Translations under genes and position numbers: made by a program
Notes under the pieces: model-generated
The model's database searches: none
Told to the model about the DNA's origin: nothing
The model's input: only the letters and a program-made list of their open reading frames with translations
Source: Zygaena filipendulae
Taxonomy: Eukaryota; Arthropoda; Insecta; Lepidoptera; Zygaenidae
Length of the DNA stretch: 64,000 nt
Assembly: GCA_907165275.2 (NCBI GenBank)
Contig: OU015649.1
Location: 9,516,001 to 9,580,000, forward strand
Direction: 5' to 3'
In this document: positions 47,301 to 59,300 of the stretch, one piece after another
Position numbering within the stretch: the stretch's first letter is position 1
Layout: each line of letters begins with the position of its first letter

Positions 47301-50300
47301 ACACATGACCTTACTTTGTAGAATTTTATAATCTTTGTCTAAGGAAGTTTTGTTATTTTTATCGACAGCAGATTTATTTTCATCTATGCCTATGTGTGTA
47401 TGTGTATCATATTCACTAACAGTATTACATATATTAATAAGGTCGGGCTCAGTCTCTACATCAGATTCATCAACTTTATCAAACTCATTTACTATATTAT
47501 CTAGTGTATTGTCATTGCTTACCGTTTCTGAACCAGCGTGGGGGCTGTTATGGTTTGGAGAACTATGTGTATCCTCAATTATTTTACGCGAAGCTATTGG
47601 AGAAGAAAGATTTTTTAGTTCCTTCTCCACATAATTACTATTTTCATGACTTTCTTCATTGCTCAACACATGACTTTTTGTTTGAATAAGCTCTTCATTG
47701 CTCAACTGACTTATATCCACTGGATCAGTAATAGCATCATTAACAGATATTACCCGCTGCGAAGTCAGTATTTTTTTTATATTCATTATTTCTTTTGTGA
47801 GTTCATGAATGCTTGATTGCAAAAATTTATTCTCCTCTCTTATTTTCACAGCATCCTTACATACATAGCCCTCTGAATCTTTTGCTTCTTCATGACAATA
47901 TGTTTTACTACTTATAATTTCTACATTTTTACTAGGGTTGGCTAAGGACTGTTCTATCTCCGACATATTTAATACTCCATCAAGTATTTGAGCATCCCGA
48001 CAAATACTGCTATACTGCAATTCTTGAATGGCATTTTCTTTGTTGAGATTTTCATTAACATTTTTAGTCTGCTTTAATTCCTCTATACATATTTTCTGGC
48101 TTAGAACGGGCATATTTTCTATAATAGGTGATAATGTAGGTGTTGTAGGCATAGGCGATATCAATTTAAGATTCAATCTCATAGAATTTAAGATCATTCG
48201 TACTTCTGAATCAGAATCAGTATCTTCACTTAGTAATTCGACGCTATTGTTTTTTTCTAAATATGCTTTTTCTTGATTAATATTTTGACTGTTTTCTTTT
48301 CTGTTACAATTTGTTGCTACATCTTTAAATATTTTTGCTTTAATAGGGCTTGTTCCTATCCCTTTATTGATCACTGTTTTAAAAATGTTATGATTACTAT
48401 CACAACTAGTCGAAACATCTTTGGTTTTTATAGATTTAACAGGATTTGTAACAGTACCTTTATCAACAACTGTTTTTTGGGCATCGTGACTATTAGTACA
48501 ACTAGTTGAAACATCTTTAAATATCTTTGATTTAATGGGACTTGTCACAGTCCATTTATCAACGACTGTTTTTTTTCGACTGTCATTACAATTACAACTA
48601 GTTGAAACATCATCGGTCTTTTCAAATTTACTAGAATTTGTTATTTCATCTCTCATTGAAATATGAGATACACAATTTTCAAATATTATAGGACTAGTTG
48701 CTACGTGACATCGCATCTCAACAGTTATGGGACTTGTAGCAGTTGAGAAGGTATTTTTCACAATTTTCATGTTTCTCTCAAATTCTGCACCAAGAGGAAC
48801 ATCAGCTATGAAATCTGGGCTACGCAAACATTTTTCACTGTCGGAAAATTCTAGTGACGAACCACAGCCAGTGTCTACACTAACAAATTCATTACTGTCT
48901 GAATCGCGATCAATATCATCTGCAAATAAAGTCCCAACTTCCGCTGAAAAACAAAAGATATTACTGTTTATTGTACTATAGTGTTGCTATTCCACCGTGA
49001 AGAGCGAGAGAACATTAAAAAAACGGGTTTCCCATGAACTGACGAACTTGACAGTTTTTATTATATATGTTGCGGTCAATGCGGGGACTATTAATAATCG
49101 CCGGTAATCTATATAATATACTAATATACCTATAGTAATCTTATCTTAATATATACAATAAATCATGTGTCACGTTGTTTGTCCGCGATGGACTCCTAAA
49201 CTACTGAACGGATTTTGATACAATTTTGTAACCATTTATAATATGGTAAAGATGATAAAGATAGGATAGTTTTTATCCCGGAATTCCCGCAGGAACTCCA
49301 GCACTAATGTACAAAGAAGGACATAGAGTACTTTTTTCCCGCAAACTCCGCAACTCCGAAATTACCGCGGATGAAATCGCGGGAGACAGCTAGTATGTAT
49401 ATATATATGCTAATATTTTAAACAGGTTATAAAGAGGAAAGATATGTATGTAACAAATTAACTCAAAAACTACTGGACCAATTTTCAAAATTCTTTCAAG
49501 ATTAGAATGCTTCATTACCCTTAGTAACATAAGCTACATTGTAACCCGGAATTCCTGCGGAAACTCCGAAATTACTGCGGGTGAAACCGCGGGGAACAGC
49601 TTTTATTAATAAATACCAACAAGTTATTGAAAATGATAGCATTAATTCTATAAACAGAGACTATATAAATGAGATATAAGTGTATATTTGGCTCTTTTGG
49701 ATGACAAGGTTGTCGGCCAATGGTATAGGCGATCGCCTAACATTCAATTTGGAAAATATGTCTATCCGCCGCACCCAGAGTCGACTTTAATGATTACTTA
49801 GTTAAGTATAGATTTTTAAAACAAAACTGCCGCAATCAGACAAGTTTAATAAATTAATGTTAAGAGAATCGTTTCCATCCGAGACGCGTCGCGAGTAGGT
49901 ATTTGCAAAAAGTCTATCTGTTTCATGCCGCTCTGCTACCGTGCGATGCGTGCGATAGAGAGACTTGCAGGACCTAGAGGCGAGTGCCTAATTTTTCCTT
50001 CTGAAATATTGTTTCGGGCCAAACCTTTTCTACCCCCCTAAACCTTCACTAAATGAGACAATTTTGGTGTCATTCGATTCAGTACACCTTAATCTAGGGC
50101 TGTACGTTTTTCTAATTTAGTAATTCAGTTTAGTTTAACTTTAATAAATTAAAAAACTCGAGGAAGATTTTTTGTAAAAAATATGGATATTGAGATGCTA
50201 ATAACTATTGTTATAAGCAATATTTCTTTAAAATCAAAACGTACAGCCCTAGTTATCCAATACATCAATAACATGTAAAAAAATCATCAAAATTGGTCTA

Positions 50301-53300
50301 TGTTTAAGGGGAGATAAACGGTTTGGCTTTTTGTATGAAAATTTGCACGCACACGATCGTCTTAATTGGCATTTAAGTAATTAAGTTACATCTCATTAAA
50401 TGCCAATAAACATTAATTTACTGAACGTCTCTGATTGCGGCAGTTTTGTTTTAAAAATCTATACTTAACTAAGTAATCATTAAAGTCGACTCTGAGTGCG
50501 GCCGTATGTGTCAAATGTGAATTTCAACTGTTGTATGCAGAAAATCAAATTTTGCCAACTATCACCTAAATAAACAAATATGTATATGATAATCAAATAA
50601 TAAATGTTTAGTACCTTCTTTTGAGACTTTATAATCAGCACTTTTAGTACTTTTGACATCAGTACTAAAATCATCATTCTGAAAAATAAAATTTCAAACC
50701 TATTAATATAAAAAGCGAAAGTTTACTCACTGACTCGAAATTTATTTGACCCATAAAGCTGGAATTAAGCAGGTAGATAGTTTATAGGTAGCGGACTTGA
50801 ACTTAATACGGATTTCACGGAGTTCCCTCAGGAACTCCAAAATTAATGCGGGTAAAACCGCTGGAAACAGCTAGTTATTAATATAAATACCATTTTTAAA
50901 CTAAGTTACAATCTATCTATACGTATAAAATGGTTTGTCCTGAATGATTGATGGATCAACGCACAGCCTAAACCGCTGATCGTAGAGACCGGAAACACGG
51001 AGGGTGTGTTCTTTGTATGACCTAGGCATCCGATAAGAAAGGATTTTTGAAAAATCAACCCCTAAGGGTATGAAGAGGGGTTACAAAGTTTGTATGGAAC
51101 AATTCCGCGGGAACATCGAAATTATTGCGGGTGAAACCGCGCGGGGCAGCTAGTAATGAAATAAAGATACTCTTACTTTTTCAATGATATCTTCTTCATC
51201 TTGTTTATATAATGGTGAAAATATGTTGTCATCAATAAATGATTCATTATCACTGTTCTCCTCTTCATTGCCACTTTCCGAGCTTAGTTTATCGTACTTT
51301 TGTAGCAAATCCTTATGGTATTTATTCAATTTTTCTATTAAAAAAATAAATTTATACTTTAAAGATGATCATGTAAAGTTGTAAATAATCAAATTGAAAG
51401 CCTAACATAAAAAAATAACTTACTTTTTCCTAGTAACACATCCCTTACTATGCAAATATGCTTTAACAATACATTATTTTCACTTTGCAATAATGTGACC
51501 TTTTTTTCATGATCTCTCGTGTTTTCTTTTTCCAGTTGATTTTCTATTTTCAATGCTTCAATAAGAGTTTCATGATTTTTTACGAGTGACTGAAAAGAAT
51601 CAGGGATCATAGTTATCAGGCCTTTGATTTTAACTATAAATTACAAATGTAAATGATGGAAAAGAAAAGAAGTTAAGTACCCTAAATATGTAGAATTTTA
51701 GTTAAAGGAAATTTTATTTGAAAACACTATTATACATACAAAGATTTAATAAAAATACAATTTGCAATCCTAATTAGATGTGGAACATTAAATCTTCAAA
51801 CGGTTTTGAATTGGATATTTTCCAGGTTATGAAAATAAAAATTCTAATTAGTCCGTCGGCAGTTTAAACCCTACTGGGTTTCTATGTCTGATCTTGTGAA
51901 AAACTATGTATATACTTTTCTGTGAATAAATAAATAAATAAAAAAAAAGTAAGAAAATAAAAAAATAATAGACACGTATTTTTGCTTTTTCAAATTAATG
52001 AAAATAAACATAGATAAAGCGCATTAAAGTTTATGGTGGGGGACTTGTGACGTCATTTTTCGTTATAAGCTCCGTACAAACTGCACCGGGTTGTGACGTC
52101 ACACGAAATTTCAACGTATCCAATATTTTTTATTAATCTACATGACGGACTAAAAAAAAATTTTATCAAGTAGTCAATTGAATAAGCTTATTACAATATT
52201 TTTCTGGACTAATAATTTTATGTCAAGCTTCATTATCTTTTTTTAATTTAGATAAATACTTTATAAAAAAAATAGTATCATAGAAGTGTTGGATTTCCAG
52301 CTCAAGCAGCAGGCATTTTGAAAATAAATAAGTAAAAAGTAGTCCTTTCAGTAAAATTTTGCTGTCTTCAATATTTAGGATACCTAGTTTATTGTTATGG
52401 ACAGCTTGTCCATATTTAATTATTGGGAATACCTGTAACTGGTTGACATGTGACTGTAAAGCACCATAGCGACTCTCTTCCAAACAATATTTGTTTTCAA
52501 GTTCTGAGTTAGCACTCTTTAACGATACAGTTTCCTGAAAGATAGTTAAATATTAAGAAACATTTAATAACTTATGAACTTAAGTAAGCTTAAAACTCAA
52601 ACAGTGGTATTTTGCCCTTATCAATTAATATCAAATTTAAATGCTGCAGAATTATTGAAAATTAGTACCCCAATTTTAGGGACTGTACCCGTTTAAGGAG
52701 GGAAGGAGGGTTTTTGAAGATGACAAAATATGAGCTAAATTTTTTTTCTTCTTTCCGTAGGCAATAAATTATTTATAATCATATTTATGAATTGCTACAT
52801 AAAAACTAGAAGGGGAGGGGTGGTCACCGAGGGGGGGGGGGGGGGTAAAAATTACTGGGTCACATAGTGTGGGTACGTTCCCTTATTTCTTTATTCCTCT
52901 GTTTTTTATTAAAGAGATATCTTAAAAAATACAACTTTTTTTACAGCAGGTGGCGCTAAATGTAGGACCTTTAGTAAACCTACACACAGACCAAAATTCC
53001 ATGCATTACATAATATACTATCTCTGTACTATCTCGTCAAGGTTGCCTTGAAAAAATTGCTTCTAGCAATAAGGCCGCCTATTTGCCTGAAATTAATTTA
53101 TATTATATTTAATGTTGTGAAACTCCTTTGGTGCAATAAAGTATATTGTATTGTATTGTATTGTATTGTATTGTAGGAGTGAATTTTCTGTTACAATTTT
53201 GAACAAGAAATTGTTAAATCCAATGTTTTTGGCTTTAGTTGTGCTTCAGTTGCTTTGCTTACATATATGTCAAATTTGTCTGTTTTGCTTTGTTTATATT

Positions 53301-56300
53301 GATATAGAACAGTTTTCATTACTATATATATTTTAAATCGTTATGCCCGCTCCACATTCACGCAAGAATCTTGCGAGAACGCGAGAAAACCATGAGAACG
53401 TGAATGTGGAGCCAATGTTCTTTGCCGTTTCTGGTGGTTTTCTCACGTTCTCGCAAGATACTGGCGCGAATGTGGAGCGGGCTTTATATTACTAGCTGTT
53501 GCCTGTGATTTTGCTAGTGTGCTGTTTGATAGTGACAACACTCACACTTTTACTAAAATATTATTAATTTATTTAAAATTGTCACCACTCTTCTTTTGTG
53601 AGTTATTGTGTCCACACTGAGAAAGGTTTTGAAAAAAAAACCATGCATTCTGGGCAGTGATCATGAAAGACATGTCACGGAGACAAGGACAGGATGGGAA
53701 TATGGCACTTACGGAAAAATATCGTCGCCAACAATGTTCAGCGTGTCCCGCCCCGCGCGTGCCCCTACCAGTCCCATCCGTGTTTCCCCTACATCTACAT
53801 ATGGACATGCACAGTCACTCAGTTCGTTCGGCAAAGAGAAATAGTGACGCCTAGATGATGCAAGTGTCAAAAATGGACAACGAAAAAACTCATACATATG
53901 CATTTACACCACGTTCCCATTTTGAACGAGGCAGTCAGGTTCCATCCCATTCACATGCATGGCAAGCATTACGTATGTATGTATTTAACTTACTCTCTCC
54001 AGCTCTGCACATTTGTCAAGTGTGTTTCGGTAATCAATGCACACTTGTTTGCACTCTTCTTTAGAAATAAGAAGATTTTTCTCAGTTTGTTCCAAGGTTT
54101 GTTTAGTTGCATAATACTTTTTAATGAGAGAACTGTAAAAATAAATAATATTAACTAACTAGTACTTTAACCCTCGTATTTTCTGTGTTTTTATATTATG
54201 TTACTACATAATACATATAGATAATATTCATATACTCACTCAGTAGCAATGGTTTTTTTTTTAGCAATTGTAATTGCTTTACGTTGCTTATCCAACTTAT
54301 TTGGAACTTGTGGGGCCTGAAACTTAAAATAAATTAATTGGTACTTTGAAGTAGTCAACATAGTAAACTCAACATAGTTAAGACAGAAACCATATTCTTA
54401 TCAACTATGGTGACTTAGTGAGATATATATCAGGTTTTCACATTTAGTACCCCAATATGCTGAGCTAATCATACTAGCTGCACCCAGAGATATCAGTTCC
54501 ATATAATAAAAAAATTTGCATACCTCCACATCGTCAAGGATACAACAAAGGATATTTACTTGCTATTATATAATTTCAGCAGTTCAGTTTATGGGTAGGA
54601 GAATCAAATCAAATCAAATCAAATATGCTTTATTGCCCCAGAAGAGAAAATAAAAACTAAGACACATAAAAAGTAAATACAGAGCAAAAGGCGGCCTTAT
54701 TGCTAGAGGCAATCTTTTCAAGGCAACCTTAAGGTGATAGAGAGCTGTAAATAGATACTAGAAGCGGGTGCTGAGTGCACAACGTAATACCTAGCTATAT
54801 ACTATATAAGGATAATACAACGCTAATACTTAGATATCCTAAATATAATACAACTTTATACACATACATACATATGCCATACATACATACACGTAGCAAT
54901 AGGTGATATAATACACATATAAAAATAAAAATAAAATGATATTTTACACTACATACATTAATCATAATTTCTGTAGATAGCCACTTAGAGTTAAATAGTG
55001 CCTTTGAAGTGCAGCTTTAAAAGAGCCCAATGACTCTTTCTGTCTGAGCGAGTCGGGGAGGGAGTTCCACAGGCGTATACTTTCGACAGTAAAGGATTTT
55101 TCGAAAAACCGTGATTTATGGAAAGGGACAGCAATCAGTTTAAAAGTAGAGGAACGAGGAGCACGGCCACTACAGTCGGAGCAGAACTTAAATTGTTCTT
55201 TAAGGTAGGTAGGGGCCATGGGATCATGTAGTACCTTATATACTGTATGCAGGATATGCACATTGCGCCTCAATCGGATCGGGAGCCAGCCAAGCCTAAC
55301 CCTGTATTCAGAAACATGGTCAAACTTACGCAATCCATATATGAAGCGGATACACACATTCTGCAACCGTTCGAGTTTGTCCAGCTGTTCGACAGTGATG
55401 TTGGTGTAACAGACGTCGGCATAATCAAGGATGGGCAAAAGTAAGGATTGGGCAATGGTAATTTTGGTAGAGATGGGAAGAAAGTTGCGTAGCCGCCTTA
55501 AATAGCTCAATGAGGCAAACAGTTTCCTGCTTACTTCACCGATTTGGCGGGACCACGAGAAGGTGCGATCAAAATATACGCCAAGATTTTTAACGAACTC
55601 GCAATAAGGTATAGGAACACCCTGAAAAGTAATAGGAAGAATAGAAGAACGATCAATAGCTGCAATTTGGCGGGGGCTACCTATGATGATTGCTTGGGAC
55701 TTTTTTGGATTCACTGTAAGACCATGAGCCGCCGACCACGATGCAATCTTATGCAAATCCTCATTCATTGTATCTACAGCGTGTGCGATGTTGTTGATCG
55801 TCTCCTGCATATACAGCTGAAGATCATCCGCATAAAGATGAAATTTGGAAGAGAGAGTGGAAGTAATGGGATTGATGAAGATGGAGAACAACAGGGGAGA
55901 GAGGACTCCGCCTTGAGGGACGCCAGCAGTAGTACTACACAGGTTGGAACATTTATCGTCAATTTTGACCCGCTGCTGGCGCCCATCCAGGTAGCTACGG
56001 AACCAAAGTAAGGCGGGAGAGGATACATTGAGGGTTCCCATTAAGGATAGCAGGACGTCAAAGTCAACTGTGTTGAATGCGTTGCTGAAGTCAAGAAGAG
56101 TAAGTACAGTTACCTTCTGCTCTTCCATCCCCAGGCGAATGTCATCAGTAACTTTTATAAGGGCAGTAGCAGTACTATACCCAGGGCGGAATCCGGACTG
56201 GAACTCATTCATAAGGTTATTCTGAGAAAGAAACGTAGAGAGTTGATAGTGAACAAGGCGCTCAAGAACTTTGGACAGGAAGGGAAGAATAGAGATCGGT

Positions 56301-59300
56301 CGATAGTGTGAAAATGAAGATGGATCCTTGATCTTAGGTATAGGGATCACGGTGGCCTGCTTCCAGGCATCAGGAAAACAGGAAGAAGCTAGAGAAAGAT
56401 TAACAATATGAGCGATAACAGGGAGCAGGATGTCAAGAAGCAGGATGATCATAGTCCTACCAATGTTGTCACTACCAACAGCATTAGAACAAATAGATTC
56501 AATATTCCTCTTAACATCATATTCCGATACAGGAGAGAAAGAAAAAGAATCATGTGAACAAGGTGGAGAGTTTGAATAGTGAGAGATGGTACTCGCTTTG
56601 GTGGCAGCGTCGAAGTCACAACTATTGCAAAAGTGACGATTTAATGCTTCGACATCCACATTTAGCGCACATGTATCCTGTTTTTGTTTCCCGATGCCAA
56701 CAGTGCTTAAGAATTTCCAGGTGGCAGAGGCGTCGCAAGGGTTGATAGAAGAATGGATATGGCGGCGCCGTGCATCCCTACAGGCTGTATTGCACCGGTT
56801 CCTAGCTTTATGATACCTTAATTCGTTGATCTTTGTGCTGCTAATTTTGTATTTGTTCTTGGCCGAATCCTTCTTGGTTTTGAGGTCACGAATTTCAGGT
56901 GTTAGCCAAGGGGCAGGTACGTGTTTTATACGCACCGCTCGAACAGGGGCATGTTTGTCGTATAATTCAATGAGCAAGGAATTAAATATAGCGATAGCAC
57001 TGTTAACATTTTCAGCGTTAAGCACAGCAGACCACGCCGATTTCACCGCATCATTTCTGAGCCCGTCAGCATCCACATCCTTAAAGTTACGGCGCAGCAC
57101 TATTTTCGGTTTTGCTTTGGGAGGGCGGATTTTGTATGAGAGATGGATAAGGTCGTGGTATGAAAAGGCATCGGCATCTAGCTGGCCATACGAAGTCACA
57201 TGATCAATTGACGACACAATACGTAGGTCAAGAAGGGATGGCTCACATCCGGGAGAGTGATGGGTAGGACCAGATGGAAGAAGGTGCAAGTCGGCTGCAC
57301 GTACAAGGGAACATAGTTTGCGAGAGCGGAAATTATTTTTTAAAAGACAAGTGTTGAAATCGCCTAGAAGTATAAAGTGAGAATGAGTGGGAACAAAATT
57401 TTCAAGGAGGGATTCAAGAGACGCGAAATAATCAATGTTGAGATTAGGGGAGTAATAGACACCAAGCAGAACCTTAACGTGGGATAGCGTAACTTCTAGG
57501 AACAGGTGTTCAGCAGAGCCGGAATATTCCGAAGGAGATTTACTCACAATACAAAAAGGTATATGACTCCGGAGATAAATAGCTACACCTCCCCCACCCT
57601 TCCCAAGTCTGTCATTGCGAATCAGATGAAAACCAGGCAATTGGTAGAAGGAAGATGCTAAGGAAGGCTTGAGAAAGGTTTCAGAAATACAAATAGCATG
57701 GATGTTTTTGTGTTCAAAAGAAGCGAGGAGATCCGAATAATGAGCCGGGATACTTTGGGCATTGATGTGTATCACGTTGAAGTTCTTATCTGAATTAGAA
57801 AAACACGAGGAAACACGCTCAGACAGATGTGCGTATGCACTATTAAAGCTTTCTTCGGCATTAGCACTCGAATCCGATTCTTTGGAGGAACAAGAATAGA
57901 AGTGTTCACTATTATCACTATCACTCTCCAGCATATTACAAATATTAAAGGTTGTGTACAAATTATGTAAATATGTAATCAATATGTAAAAATGTAGATT
58001 TATACTATATAGCAATAATAAACACAATGAATACTATTAAAGTTTTATAATAAGATAAACAACTTCTTGAGAAAAAGAGAAAACAATATACCTATACAAT
58101 AATAAAACAGAACTAAGAATGAAAATTAAGTTTTTACAGCCAACCATCACCCGCCAGCAACCAAAACAGGAGACTGCACTACATAGAACAATATTCACAC
58201 TACACTATACTTATCAGAAAAATTTAAAGAAAAATCAAAAATCAAAAAATAAAAAAGACAGAAGCTAAAACATCACAATAAAGTCTCTCAACCACGTAAT
58301 AAGAAACGTGTTTAGAAATATAAAGTTGAAAGAAAAGAAGCAATAATAATAAAAATGCCCTACATGACAATTGACGTCAGATTAAATTCTATCTATGTGC
58401 TGCTGAGGCTGCGTTCTGCGTTCGTGCGTGCGAGCTTAATTTGAGTAGGACCGTCGCGTCGACCCTACAGAGCTTAAGTAGGTACACTTTTAATCATATT
58501 TGCGAACGCATCTCTGAACGCCTTCAGAACGCAGCGGCCACGACTGTCAGTTGACACTTGACAGTTGACAGTCAACACTTCAACAGTGACTTTGTGAGTG
58601 ACATTTGAGGAGAAGTCAGCTAAGATTGGATTTCAAGATTAGAGTTCCGAAATTAATGCAAGTATAACCACAGGGAACAGCAAGTACTAGTACATCCTTA
58701 GTATTATAAATTCGAAGGTGAGTTTGTTTGTTTATCTATTTGTTCAACTCATCATTATGAAATTTAGTATGTCTGTTGTCAGGGGTACAGAGAAGGATAT
58801 AGAATACTTTTTATCCAGGTTTTCCCACAAGAACTCCGAAATAAACGCAGGTGAAACCGCGGGGACAGCTAGTACTACTATAATAAACAAAGAGGGTAGT
58901 TAAATAAAACAATTCACAGGGTGAATAGGTAACAGACATTTTATAATTTCATGTCATTTATAACTCCAACTGTTGAAACAACTGCTGATATACTAAATCA
59001 TTTTGTTTCATAAATATTACTTCCGTATGATGTTATCATAAATAGAGCCAAGCATAATGCACATGATTTTGTAATTGATCCAGAGATACCACCATAATTG
59101 TTTATACATAAAAATTTAAGCTTTTTTTGAAATATGTAAATAATGAAGATACTACCTACTTCTTTTTCAGAGAGTTGAAGTGGGTATTGCAGTATTTAAT
59201 TCTATACATTATTTAAACTTTTAACAAGCATAACCTATACTTACCGATGTATCAGACTTTTGGTGAAAAAAGTTTAATTCAAAATCTAAAACACTTTCGT

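Noticed and set aside
53608..54064. Short open frames on both strands in the coiled-coil gene's intron
   Set aside because: They overlap one another, lack family resemblance, and part of them covers a real minus-strand exon (53994-54132).
55544..56028. Open frames opposite the LINE coding sequence
   Set aside because: They are shadows of the LINE ORF in other frames.
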